Shown here: positions 41,333-49,517 of the stretch, one piece after another
Position numbering within the stretch: the stretch's first letter is position 1
Layout of the letters: every line of letters begins with the position of its first letter
Origin: Bacillota bacterium
Lineage (GTDB): Bacteria > Bacillota > Clostridia > DSM-8532
Length of the DNA stretch: 64,000 nucleotides
Reading direction: 5' to 3'
NCBI GenBank assembly: GCA_023443745.1
Contig: JAEZTB010000048.1
Span: 124,001 to 188,000, forward strand
Notes under the pieces: model-generated
What the model was told of the DNA's origin: nothing
Databases searched by the model: none
What the model saw: only the letters and a program-made list of their open reading frames with translations
Translations under genes and position numbers: made by a program

Positions 41333-42151
41333 TCACGCCCCCTTGCCAGAATAGGTATCTAGCAGAATAGAAACCAGTTTATGATTCTTTTGGATTGTAA
41401 AAAACGATGCATTATTTAGCTTTTGGCTAATTCCGCTAATGGTTTCCCTTGTTTTATCCTCAGAATCTCCCACAATCTTACGATAAGAGCCAAGTCTTAT
41501 ATAATCAACATAAACCTCTCTCTGTTTATCAGTCATCTTTGCTTTCAATATTTCATTATTCTCAATAATTAAATTGATTGACTGCTCAAGAAGACTTCTA
41601 CTGATTAAAACAGAGTCCACGACCTCAACATCGGCCTCTTTTGCCACAGCAGCTTCCCCCATGGCCTCCTCTATAGGATAAGATTTGATAGGATCATTCA
41701 TACCATCAAGATGAAGGTTTGATGCGACAAATGCGCTTAGCAAAAATACTTTATTGAGTTTATGGATATTGACCTTTTTCTTTAATCTGTCCGATCCTTT
41801 TATGATATTAATAGCCTCTCGTGCAGCATGGAAGCAGGAGCCATCCATCATTCGGACATCATGATTAAGGGGCGTGCTTATATCTCCCACTCCAATACCT
41901 GCATAAAGCTCGATATGATCCTTCCATAGCAGTTGTTGGAATTCATGAACGATATGATATGCTTCTGATGGTTTATTGGTTATGACCTGCCATTCATCAC
42001 CTAATGTTATCGTAATCGGCGCAGCAAGAACGCCCGAATATTTATGATTGATCCTATTAATATAGGTATTCAGGTTATCTTGTAATTGTTTTCTATCCTG
42101 TACTTTTCTGGACCCTACGATATCCATATTGATGACGCAATACAAGCCCAT
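41333..42151 (-). CDS. satD: SatD-family protein with C-terminal helix-turn-helix
   Basis: The 272-residue protein has an N-terminal SatD domain with NMDIVGSR, ITLGDEWQ, AGIGVGDIS and MDGSCFHAAREAI. These are arranged like the metal- and nucleotide-binding motifs of class III cyclase or GGDEF-type palm domains. The C-terminal 60 residues (KQREVYVDYIRLGSYRKIVG followed by TRETISGISQKLNNA) form a helix-turn-helix. The ATG at 42151 has GGGGAGA upstream. It is co-transcribed with the DUF3307 gene. Cyclase-like activity is my inference, not an established property. Confidence 0.78.
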   Translation of the reverse strand: MGLYCVINMDIVGSRKVQDRKQLQDNLNTYINRINHKYSGVLAAPITITLGDEWQVITNKPSEAYHIVHEFQQLLWKDHIELYAGIGVGDISTPLNHDVRMMDGSCFHAAREAINIIKGSDRLKKKVNIHKLNKVFLLSAFVASNLHLDGMNDPIKSYPIEEAMGEAAVAKEADVEVVDSVLISRSLLEQSINLIIENNEILKAKMTDKQREVYVDYIRLGSYRKIVGDSEDKTRETISGISQKLNNASFFTIQKNHKLVSILLDTYSGKGA

Positions 42152-42205
42152 TTTTCTCCCCACACTTCATGATATATTCTGTCATTATAGCATTTTTTTC
42201 CTTAC

Positions 42206-42240
42206 AAAAAAAGAGAGGACTTCATGTCCCCTCTTTTTTT
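42206..42240 (-). terminator. Terminator of the 42222-42560 gene
   Basis: AAAAAAAGAGAGGAC and GTCCCCTCTTTTTTT form a long stem with a single A-C mismatch. The stop codon of the gene lies inside the hairpin. T-runs on both strands make it possibly bidirectional. Confidence 0.85.
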
Positions 42241-42560
42241 GATGAATCGTTAATTTGTCCGTCGTCCAAAAAGTCCTTTGCTGTCTCATACCAATTTTGA
42301 ATGAGGCTTCTTATATCCGACTCTTTGATAAAAAACCTTAACCAAACAGGTATATACTTGTAGACGACACCCACAACAAAATTAAACTTGAGTTGGCCCT
42401 CTCCATCTGAGAAGTTTCGCTCTGCCAAAAGCATGACCCGATAAGCAAATTCCCGGATTCTTGTCCACTGCTTGGTAACCCCTAAATAGACAATAAAGGC
42501 TAAGATACCTATAGCAATCAGAATGCCGAGCCAGTTTTGTGTGATAAACTCCAGAATCAT
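42222..42560 (-). CDS. Small holin-like membrane protein
   Basis: The 112-residue protein starts with one membrane helix (WLGILIAIGILAFIVYLGV) and continues with an amphipathic, basic region: REFAYRVMLLAERNFSDGEGQLKF, VVYKYIPVWLRFFI, DIRSLIQNWYETAKDFLDDG. The AER...GEGQLKF...Y..IP...RFFI layout resembles LL-H-type phage holins and related chromosomal proteins. No other phage gene is near, so it may be a domesticated relative. ATG 42560 with AAGGAAG is preferred to a TTG at 42614. Confidence 0.6.
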   Translation of the reverse strand: MILEFITQNWLGILIAIGILAFIVYLGVTKQWTRIREFAYRVMLLAERNFSDGEGQLKFNFVVGVVYKYIPVWLRFFIKESDIRSLIQNWYETAKDFLDDGQINDSSKKEGT

Positions 42561-42635
42561 TGTAAAGGCTTCCTTAAAGTTGCTCCTAATAAAGCCTATG
42601 CAATAATCCTGCAAAAGTTGACTTAACCCTACATG

Positions 42636-43940
42636 TTAATGGATATCACAAGCAGTTGCCTGCTGATCCTGCTGGGGCTTAAGAAGAACTTCCTCGGAAT
42701 GGGAGACATCGTGCTTTTTAACGTTGAATAAGAACAGGAGTCCCAGTGTAAACATAACTCCTCCAAATAGGAAGAGATAGGCTTGGCTTCCCAATAAATC
42801 AGCGGTCAGGCCATACAGGATGGGGCTTGCAATGCTTGCCGCAAAGGTAAACACAAAATAGTAACCGGTATAGCGGCCCGTTTGCCCTTTAGGAGCCATT
42901 TCTGCAACAGCCGGATAGGCATTGGTAGTCATAAGCGCCCAGCCAATACCGCTAAAGCCCATAACAACAGCCAAAAAGTTCTGATTCTTAAGGAGAACCA
43001 CAATGACGAAGGTGGATATAAGCAGAATATTGCCTAAAAGCATGGTGGTTTTTCTTCCAAGCTTTGATCCTATAAGACCTGCCGGTAAAGCACTAATCAT
43101 GAAAATAACCGCCATGGGCGCCAGCATCTGTGTCGCATCACCAGGCAATATGCCATACCTCTCTTGAGCAAAGAGGGTGAAAAATGCATTAAGGCACTCA
43201 AAGCCGCAAAACCAAAAGAATACTGTAAAAAGCATATAAAGCAGAGACGGTGTTCTGGAGATGGCAGATTTTTGCCCATTCTTTCCCCAGAAAAGACCCG
43301 TATCAATTTCCGGTTCCTTCTCCTCATCGGCTGAGTAAGGGACCTCCGGCTCTTTATAAAAGAAGAGCAGCATTAAGAGAGCAAAGATCATGAGACCGCC
43401 GCCCATCAGGAAGGGATAGGAGGTATTGACGTTAAACAGCATACCGCCAGCTACAAACGAAATGATTGTACCCAGGCCTCCCATGGCTGTAATAATACCA
43501 TTGGCACGGCTTCTTAAGGGGGCTGGTGTGGCATCGGGCATTAAGGCTACCGCAGGTGCCCGATAGATACTCATAAAGAAGTTCATGGCAATGACAAACA
43601 CCATGAGCAAGGGTAAGCGTATATCAAAAGAAAAGAGGCTTCCTAGCTGACTATAAAAAGGAACAAGCATAAAAAACAGAGCCGCAAAAGGAATTCCCAC
43701 AATCATAAAAGGCATTCTGCGGCCAAATCGTGTTTTCGTTTTATCACTCAGTTTTCCGAAATAGGGTTGAAAAATGAGTCCGAATACATTATCCAGGGTC
43801 ATGATTGCACCAAGAAGGGTAGAACTGTCAATAAGCCCTTTTAGAAAGACAGGTACATAGGTATTATAGGTTGTCCATGCCAAGCTTATAGTAAAAAAGG
43901 CCAAGCTTATTACTAGGGTTTTCAAGACATTAAGCTTCAT
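42636..43940 (-). CDS. MFS transporter (SLC45/GPH-like sugar type)
   Basis: The 434-residue protein has twelve membrane helices. It carries the MFS loop GKLSDKTKTRFGRRMPFMIVG between helices 2 and 3 and a matching GSKLGRKTTMLLGN after helix 8. The sequence YRAPAVALMPDATPAPLRSRANGI is typical of the SLC45/glycoside-pentoside-hexuronide branch, so a sugar is the likely substrate. The ATG has AAGGAGT upstream. It appears to be a single gene. No sugar-metabolic gene is adjacent. Confidence 0.85.
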   Translation of the reverse strand: MKLNVLKTLVISLAFFTISLAWTTYNTYVPVFLKGLIDSSTLLGAIMTLDNVFGLIFQPYFGKLSDKTKTRFGRRMPFMIVGIPFAALFFMLVPFYSQLGSLFSFDIRLPLLMVFVIAMNFFMSIYRAPAVALMPDATPAPLRSRANGIITAMGGLGTIISFVAGGMLFNVNTSYPFLMGGGLMIFALLMLLFFYKEPEVPYSADEEKEPEIDTGLFWGKNGQKSAISRTPSLLYMLFTVFFWFCGFECLNAFFTLFAQERYGILPGDATQMLAPMAVIFMISALPAGLIGSKLGRKTTMLLGNILLISTFVIVVLLKNQNFLAVVMGFSGIGWALMTTNAYPAVAEMAPKGQTGRYTGYYFVFTFAASIASPILYGLTADLLGSQAYLFLFGGVMFTLGLLFLFNVKKHDVSHSEEVLLKPQQDQQATACDIH

Positions 43941-44135
43941 AGTTACTCCTTAGAATACTTTTATCAGCAAGCAGCTCATCCCAATCATCTAAAGAGCAAC
44001 TGCGCAATAATAAGTCAATATATTTTAATATACCCTACAATTATTAAAAAGTCTTGTTTATAACATTAAAATTTCATGAAACTTTCAGCCTACTATGCCA
44101 TAATAGCATGATGACATGGCTTTTAAAAGGTATTC

Positions 44136-44426
44136 TTAACTAAAGGGTATAATTTCCGTCTGTATACCCGAAATCTCGACAGTACCTTGGTCTTCGATGA
44201 AATTAATAGCCGAGGCCATCATACTGTCCGTATGGCCGGCCTCATTTGATATGCAGGTAAGGCCTAGCTCGCAATGATTCCATGAATCAAGCTGCCCAAT
44301 TTCTGCAACTGAAACATTGAATTTATTCTTCAGCCTTTCTATCAGGCTTTTGATAATGCGTCTTTTATCCTTGAGCGATTGGGGTTCACTTAAGAACAAG
44401 GCTACTTTCAATACACCGACAAACAT
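44136..44426 (-). CDS. DUF503 family protein (YlxP-like)
   Basis: The 96-residue protein matches the DUF503 pattern: VALFLSEPQSLKDKRRIIKSLIERLKNKFNVSVAEIGQLDSW, then CELGLTCIS and a C-terminal strand. The family has a ferredoxin-like fold and is found near translation genes such as rbfA. Its role is not settled. AAGGAGG precedes the ATG. It is divergent from the phosphatase gene at 44527. Confidence 0.9.
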   Translation of the reverse strand: MFVGVLKVALFLSEPQSLKDKRRIIKSLIERLKNKFNVSVAEIGQLDSWNHCELGLTCISNEAGHTDSMMASAINFIEDQGTVEISGIQTEIIPFS

Positions 44427-44526
44427 ACAAATCCTCCTTGCAGGCCTTGCTTTCCTGCTTAAAAAAACATAGTATGGAGTATGTATCTTTTATTATAATA
44501 ACTTATAATCCTCGGAGGAATACAAA

Positions 44527-45684
44527 TTGTCTAAAATTTTGGTTTTGGATGATGAAAAGGCTGTTTTGGATAACCTGAGCACCACCTTGAATAAAGAAGG
44601 CTATGATGTGGTCACAGCTTTAAGCGGTGAAGAAGGTCTGGTACTGTTTCAGTCTCAGAGAGATTTCGACTGCATCATTTGTGATATGAAAATGCCGGGT
44701 ATGAGTGGAACTGAAGTAACAAAAGCCATAAGGGAAATTGACCCTGATATAGGCATTATCATTCTGACTGAGCATAGTGATATGGAAAACACCGTTAATG
44801 CCATGAAGGAAGGTGCCTTTGACTGTTTAAACAAGCCTATTTACAATGAAAAGCTCATGGTTTCCATTGAAAATGCCATAAAAAGGCTAAGCCTTGTCAA
44901 AGAAAACCATAAGCTCAATGAGGATCTTATAAGTAGAAATTTATACTTCCAACATATCAATGATTCCGCACAGCAGATTTTAATCAATATGGTTCCCAAG
45001 TCCTGCCCCAGATTCAAAGAGCTTGAAACGGCAGCAGTATATAAAAGCTGTGAATGTGTGGGCGGAGACATGTATGATATTTTTAAGCTCGGCCATAGAA
45101 TTTTCTTTTATGTGCTTGATGTATGCGGTCATGGTATTTTGTCGGCTGTTATGACCATGATGATGAAAGCTTATTTCCAAAATATAAAGCGCCTTTACGA
45201 AATTACAGGAATCACCCCTGACATTGAGAAGATTGTACTTGATCTCAATTATGAAATGTTCAGGAATACATCCTCCTATCTCTTTTTAACCCTTTTTACA
45301 GGGATACTTGACCTCGACACGAGAGAAATCTCCTACGTTTCTGCAGGGCATATTGATCAATATATCCAAACTAAAAAAGGGATTTTTCCTCTCTCCTCCA
45401 GCAATACGGTTATTGGCATTTTTGACGGCCTGACCTTTGAATCCCAGAAAGTCTCCATAGAACCGGGTGATCGGCTGTTTCTGTTTACCGATGGAATCAC
45501 TGAAATCTGGAATGAAGAAGTTGTCCTGGCTACCGACAGAATGCAGAAAATCATTAAAGATAAAACCGGATATCCGATAAAAGATACTGTTGAGGCCATC
45601 TATGACGGCATTCTTAAACTATATGAGAATAAGAAGCCTGATGACGACATTACCATCATAGGCATGGAGTTAAGGAACGAATGA
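44527..45684 (+). CDS. Response regulator fused to a PP2C-type serine phosphatase (RsbU/SpoIIE-like)
   Basis: The 385-residue protein has a receiver domain with phospho-acceptor in CIICDMKMPG near Asp54, a helical linker, and a PP2C/SpoIIE phosphatase domain. The phosphatase shows the metal-binding motifs VGGDMYDIF, VLDVCGHGILSA, LFTDGITEIWNEE and PDDDITIIGM. Such proteins dephosphorylate anti-sigma antagonists after a kinase signal. No kinase, anti-sigma factor or antagonist is adjacent. The start is TTG 44527 behind CGGAGGA. Confidence 0.9.
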   Translation: MSKILVLDDEKAVLDNLSTTLNKEGYDVVTALSGEEGLVLFQSQRDFDCIICDMKMPGMSGTEVTKAIREIDPDIGIIILTEHSDMENTVNAMKEGAFDCLNKPIYNEKLMVSIENAIKRLSLVKENHKLNEDLISRNLYFQHINDSAQQILINMVPKSCPRFKELETAAVYKSCECVGGDMYDIFKLGHRIFFYVLDVCGHGILSAVMTMMMKAYFQNIKRLYEITGITPDIEKIVLDLNYEMFRNTSSYLFLTLFTGILDLDTREISYVSAGHIDQYIQTKKGIFPLSSSNTVIGIFDGLTFESQKVSIEPGDRLFLFTDGITEIWNEEVVLATDRMQKIIKDKTGYPIKDTVEAIYDGILKLYENKKPDDDITIIGMELRNE

Positions 45685-45714
45685 AAATAGCGGTTATCCC
45701 GGAGAAAAAAACAC

Positions 45715-46599
45715 ATGCAAATAGACTTTGATGTTACCGAAGAACTCGATAAAAAAAAGATGAATCAGATTCTCAAGGGTCCCATGAAGCTTTCCAGCCG
45801 ATTGATAACCCGTCTTAAGGCTGAAAAGAACATTTTCCTGAATGGCAGCCCCGCACGCACAATTGACCTGGTTCATACCGGCGATAGGGTCAGTGTTATC
45901 ATCAACTTCAATGAGGAATCCTACATCCAGCCTGAAAACATCCCTCTTTCCATAGTATTTGAGGATGACAGCTTTTTGGCTGTTGATAAAGGATCCAACA
46001 TGGCTGTTCATCCTTCAATCGGTCATCAGACAGGAACCCTGGCTCAGGCAGTTCTCTGGTACTACAAAGAAAAAGGACTTTCAATCAAAGTCCGGCCCAT
46101 TAATCGTTTAGATCGTGATACTTCAGGACTGATCCTTTTTGCCAAGAATGCCTTCATCCAAGATCAGCTCATACGTCAGATGAAAGAAAATCGCATGTAT
46201 AAGGCTTATCTTGGTATCGTTCATGGCCATTTTGATCCTCCGGCCGGTACAATAAGGCTCCCCATCGCCCGTAAAGCTGAAAGCATCATTGAAAGAATCA
46301 TTGATCCCTCCGGAGAAGACAGCATTACACACTATAAAACCCTTGAATGCCATCCTGACCTCAGCCTGGTTCAATTTATCTTAGAGACGGGAAGGACACA
46401 TCAAATCCGTGTCCATGCAAAAGCTATGGGACATCCCCTGATGGGAGATTGGCTTTATTCCGATATCGGGACTCATCTCATTGACAGGCAGGCCCTTCAT
46501 TCCTATCAAATTTCTTTTGATCATCCTCTTTCAGGTGAAAGAATCACTTTGACTGCACCCCTCCATGAGGATATGAAAAAGGTATTGGCTACTTTTTAG
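45715..46599 (+). CDS. RluA-family RNA pseudouridine synthase
   Basis: The 294-residue enzyme has the catalytic motif INRLDRDTSGLILFAKN with the essential aspartate, YLGIVHGH, THYKTLE and GRTHQIRVHAKAMGHPLMGD. The N-terminal 85 residues form a short S4-like RNA-binding part (LKGPMKLSSRLITRLK). It converts uridine to pseudouridine in rRNA or tRNA. The exact target is not visible. It starts 30 bp after the phosphatase gene and may be co-transcribed with it. The stop lies within the terminator of the convergent paaK. Confidence 0.92.
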   Translation: MQIDFDVTEELDKKKMNQILKGPMKLSSRLITRLKAEKNIFLNGSPARTIDLVHTGDRVSVIINFNEESYIQPENIPLSIVFEDDSFLAVDKGSNMAVHPSIGHQTGTLAQAVLWYYKEKGLSIKVRPINRLDRDTSGLILFAKNAFIQDQLIRQMKENRMYKAYLGIVHGHFDPPAGTIRLPIARKAESIIERIIDPSGEDSITHYKTLECHPDLSLVQFILETGRTHQIRVHAKAMGHPLMGDWLYSDIGTHLIDRQALHSYQISFDHPLSGERITLTAPLHEDMKKVLATF

Positions 46600-46607
46600 C
46601 CAATACC
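46581..46607 (-). terminator. Terminator of paaK
   Basis: GGTATTGGCTA and TAGCCAATACC form a perfect 11-bp stem. On the minus strand TTTTTC follows, so it ends paaK. It overlaps the end of the plus-strand rluA-like gene. Confidence 0.8.
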
Positions 46608-46636
46608 TGAATGCTATGTTCAATTTAAGCCAGACT

Positions 46637-47950
46637 TTACGAATTGAATATCTTTCGCCTGTCCACAACGCGCTTAGCCTTGCCTTCACTACGTTGAATG
46701 GTCTTGTGCTCGACAAGCTTGATCTTAGCGCTTATACCCAGAGTCGATTCAATATCATGACGCAGTTTTCTTTCCAAGGCTTCAATTTTTCGTACCTCGT
46801 CAGAGAAAATGGTGTTATTCATTTCGATTTGGATTTCCATAATGTCCAGGTTGTCAATACGATCCACATAGATCATATAATGGGGCTCTATCTCTCCATA
46901 CTTCAAAAGCACCGATTCAATCTGAGAAGGAAAGACGTTTACACCTCTAATAATAAGCATATCGTCGGACCGTCCCGTCACCTTCTCCATCCTGGGGCTA
47001 GTACGTCCGCAGCAGCAGGTTTCGTAAGTCAATACTGAAAGATCCCTGGTCCTATAACGAATAAGGGGCAGGGCTTCCTTGGTGATACAGGTGAATACCA
47101 ATTCTCCCTTGGCACCTTCAGGTAACACTTCACCGGTTTCAGGATTGATAATCTCTGCAATAAAGTGGTCTGCAATAATATGAAGGCCTGGCTGATCCTC
47201 GCAATTCATGGAAACACCGGGACCCATAATTTCACTTAGGCCATAAATATCATAGGCTTTTAGCCCAAGCCTTTCCTCTATCTGGCTCCGCATTTCCTCG
47301 GACCAGGGCTCAGCACCGAAAATACCAACACGAAGCTTAAGATCGTCCTTTGTAAGACCCATGGTTTTCATCTCATCAGCTAAGTAAAGAGCATACGACG
47401 GGGTACAGCATAGAACTGTGGCACCGAAATCTCTAAGAAGCTGAATTTGGCGTGATGTATTGCCTCCGGAGACCGGTATAACCGTAGCACCTACTCTTTC
47501 TACGCCATAATGCAAGCCCAATCCCCCTGTAAAGAGCCCGTAGCCATAGGCTACATGGACAATATCTCTGGACGTTACACCGGCGCTGGTCAAACACCTT
47601 GCCACACACTCCGCCCAATTCTCAATGTCCTTATGGGTATAGCCTACAACGGTCTGCTTTCCTGTGGTGCCGGAGGAAGCATGTACTCTCACAACCTGTT
47701 CCAAGGGGACGGCAAAGGTTCCAAAAGGATAATTGTCCCTTAAGTCGGTTTTATATGTAAAGGGTAATTTGGAAAGGTCATCCACTGTTTGAATGTCATC
47801 AGGGGTGATGCCTGCCTGCTTCATCTTTTCAGTATAATAGGGTACATTTTCGTATACCCTTTTTACTGTTGCCTTCAGCCTTTCTCCCTGGATTTTTCTA
47901 AGTTCCTTCAATTCCATTGTTTCCAGCTCTTTGTTCCAATACTGCGCCAT
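46637..47950 (-). CDS. paaK: Phenylacetate-CoA ligase family enzyme
   Basis: The 437-residue adenylate-forming ligase has the PaaK order of motifs: YWNKELETMELKELRKIQ, the P-loop HASSGTTGKQTVVGYT, VGIFGAEPWSEEMR, YGLSEIMGPG, YRTRDLSVL and GRSDDMLIIRGVNVFPSQIE. It activates phenylacetate or another aryl acid with CoA and ATP. In Clostridia it often works with indolepyruvate-type ferredoxin oxidoreductases in aromatic amino acid breakdown. ATG 47950 with GAGGG is the start. An upstream frame reaches into the T-box terminator. Expression is controlled by the T-box leader upstream. Confidence 0.92.
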   Translation of the reverse strand: MAQYWNKELETMELKELRKIQGERLKATVKRVYENVPYYTEKMKQAGITPDDIQTVDDLSKLPFTYKTDLRDNYPFGTFAVPLEQVVRVHASSGTTGKQTVVGYTHKDIENWAECVARCLTSAGVTSRDIVHVAYGYGLFTGGLGLHYGVERVGATVIPVSGGNTSRQIQLLRDFGATVLCCTPSYALYLADEMKTMGLTKDDLKLRVGIFGAEPWSEEMRSQIEERLGLKAYDIYGLSEIMGPGVSMNCEDQPGLHIIADHFIAEIINPETGEVLPEGAKGELVFTCITKEALPLIRYRTRDLSVLTYETCCCGRTSPRMEKVTGRSDDMLIIRGVNVFPSQIESVLLKYGEIEPHYMIYVDRIDNLDIMEIQIEMNNTIFSDEVRKIEALERKLRHDIESTLGISAKIKLVEHKTIQRSEGKAKRVVDRRKIFNS

Positions 47951-47979
47951 AATAACCCTCCACATCAAAAAAAATTTCA

Positions 47980-48283
47980 AACAAAAAAAGCCATCCATCC
48001 CTCTTTGGGACGAAAGGCTTTTAGCATTCCGCGGTACCACCCATTTTTACTGCTCTTCGCAGTACACTTCTTCAAAATACGGGATGTATAAAAGACATCC
48101 GATATTCCGCCCTTATAACGTAAGGCCATCCGCACCAGCCTACAACATTCATTTTGCTTCAGCAAGTGAGCTCCGGAGCGAACTTCAGAAACATTTCCCA
48201 TAGGATTGCTTGCAGTCGGGACAATCCCTCCCTGAATGGTTCCTAATTTCTTACTTTTCTCCATCACAGCCGTTCAATCAATT
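47980..48283 (-). promoter_or_regulatory. T-box leader of paaK (specifier probably TTC, Phe)
   Basis: On the minus strand the conserved T-box core GGGTGGTACCGCGGAA lies at 48042-48027. A terminator (AAAAGCC...GGCTTTTTTT) follows at about 48021-47982. Stem I features are visible upstream: AGTAA near 48254, AGGGAGGGATTGTCCC and GCAAGCAATCC, then GAAGTTCGCTCCGGAGC. Aligning that last segment with other leaders places the specifier TTC at 48182-48180, so uncharged tRNA-Phe would allow read-through. GTT (Val), shifted by one base, is the alternative reading. Confidence 0.88.
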
Positions 48284-48289
48284 TGAATA

Positions 48290-48318
48290 ATTATATCATC
48301 AATTTTCATCACTGTCAA
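48290..48318 (-). promoter_or_regulatory. Consensus promoter of the T-box-paaK unit
   Basis: On the minus strand a perfect TTGACA (48318-48313) and a perfect TATAAT (48295-48290) are 17 bp apart. The -35 lies inside the end of the upstream coding sequence. Transcription should start near 48283, right before the T-box stem I. Confidence 0.88.
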
Positions 48319-48754
48319 TGATTCCGTCATTATCAATATCGCCATCAGCAACCGTATCCCCTGCATGATGCTGGTGGCTATGCTCATTATCAGAGACTCC
48401 ATATAACTCTTTACCCCTGATGTTAAGACGAACCCGTTCCTCTTCCACCATCTTACTGATAAGGTCTCGGACCTTTCTGGGATTCTTGACACGTATAAGC
48501 TTAAGCTCCGGATTTGTTTTATCAGCAGTAAAGAGAGTAACTGTTCCTACCCCAACTATTTTGTCCCCGAAAGTTCTGTCAAGCTTAACATCCAGGATTC
48601 TGTATAAAAGAAGCTCATCCTCAGTTGTATTAAAAAAGCCCTTGGAGTAAAAAAGGCGCTGGTCACGAATAGCATACCGGGTAAAACTAAGAGGAAGCCC
48701 CAGGTACCGTTTTCTGTCTTTCCACTGAAAAGCCGGTTTTGATTTATCCGCCAT
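48299..48754 (-). CDS. Bacterial PH-domain protein with EF-hand-like acidic tail
   Basis: The 151-residue protein has a bPH2-type domain (TRYAIRDQRLFYSKGFFNTTEDELLLYRILDVKLDR, TLFTADKTNPELKLIRVKNPRKVRDLISK) without the usual membrane helices. The tail is His-rich (NEHSHQHHAGD) and ends DIDNDGIIDSDEN, a calcium-loop-like sequence similar to thrombospondin type 3 or EF-hand loops. GGTGAGG precedes the ATG. The end of the gene contains the paaK promoter. Its function is not known. Confidence 0.75.
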   Translation of the reverse strand: MADKSKPAFQWKDRKRYLGLPLSFTRYAIRDQRLFYSKGFFNTTEDELLLYRILDVKLDRTFGDKIVGVGTVTLFTADKTNPELKLIRVKNPRKVRDLISKMVEEERVRLNIRGKELYGVSDNEHSHQHHAGDTVADGDIDNDGIIDSDEN

Positions 48755-48810
48755 ATGAATTCCTCACCTTCCGATTATTGATCTTTTTTAATTAAACACA
48801 ACGTGTTTCA

Positions 48811-48855
48811 ATAACTTGGGTACCTGTTCGAAATCTTCGATTTCTCTTAAGGGTC
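48811..48855. repeat. Dispersed palindromic repeat, copy A
   Basis: This 45-bp stretch runs ATAACTTGGGTACCTG, GTTCGAAATCTTCGATTTC, TCTTAAGGGTC. It matches 53909-53950 closely and 53811-53840 in part. GAAATCTTCGATTTC is itself a hairpin. It lies between genes upstream of the PH-domain gene. Confidence 0.7.
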
Positions 48856-48917
48856 ATTTTATTATAAACACATTTTAGTTTGAACTTCAAGAATAACCCG
48901 AAAATACAAAGGGACGT

Positions 48918-48950
48918 AAAAAAGGCTGCCTTGACAAAGACAGCCTTTCG
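48918..48950 (-). terminator. Terminator of the 48971-49408 lipoprotein gene
   Basis: AAAGGCTG and CAGCCTTT pair around a 12-nt loop. On the minus strand the stem is followed by TTTTTTACG. Confidence 0.75.
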
Positions 48951-48970
48951 CAAATACAAGTATTGAGATA

Positions 48971-49408
48971 TTAAAAACCGCCAAAACCGCTCATTGCGTC
49001 ATCACTTATGTAATACTTGCCTTTTATTTTCATGACTTCCATTTCTTCTTCTTCATCATCCATTTCAACGGTCACTGTATAGTAGGTAATATCGTCTTCT
49101 TTATCGCCCTTTTCCACATCAGTTACCTTGACTTCTTTTCTCCACTTTTTGCCGTATTCATCCTCCAGTAACTCGTCGATACTTTCCAGCATATCCTTTA
49201 GATCATCTTCTTCATAGATATCCTCAAATGATTCCTGGACATCCTCCTCGAAGCAATTTAAGAACTTTTTAGCATCGTGTTTATCAATGGAATCAAAGAA
49301 GGCATTTACGACGCCCTTAGGATCACTGCCGCCACAACCTGCTAAAGATAAAGAAATCGATAGAACAAGCAGACAGGCTAAAAAGGTGGTGAATACTCTT
49401 TTACTCAT
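48971..49408 (-). CDS. Small acidic lipoprotein
   Basis: The 145-residue protein has a lipoprotein signal with lipobox SLAGC and a mature domain rich in Glu and Asp. VVNAFFDSIDKHDAKKFLNCFEED and YYTVTVEMDDEEEEMEVMKIKGKYYISDD follow the pattern of DUF4878/NTF2-like domains. It is a paralogue of the C-terminal half of the next gene (49518-50255), including the order K-x-Y-Y-I at the end. The ATG at 49408 lies 11 bp after GAGGAGG. It is exported and membrane-linked. The role is unknown. Confidence 0.72.
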   Translation of the reverse strand: MSKRVFTTFLACLLVLSISLSLAGCGGSDPKGVVNAFFDSIDKHDAKKFLNCFEEDVQESFEDIYEEDDLKDMLESIDELLEDEYGKKWRKEVKVTDVEKGDKEDDITYYTVTVEMDDEEEEMEVMKIKGKYYISDDAMSGFGGF

Positions 49409-49517
49409 TGGATTAAAGTCCTCCTCAATTTTAAAGCTCATGCTATCTCGCATAGCCTAGTAAAAACATTGTATTCCCTAATGCTTCCAAAAGTCAATAA
49501 AGAAAAGGGATTTTATA

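Noticed and set aside
42222..42560. Prophage remnant
   Set aside because: The holin-like protein is alone. No terminase, portal, tail, integrase or lysin gene lies within reach.
47950..48040. Longer start for the phenylacetate-CoA ligase
   Set aside because: The extra codons lie in the T-box terminator hairpin and have no ribosome site.
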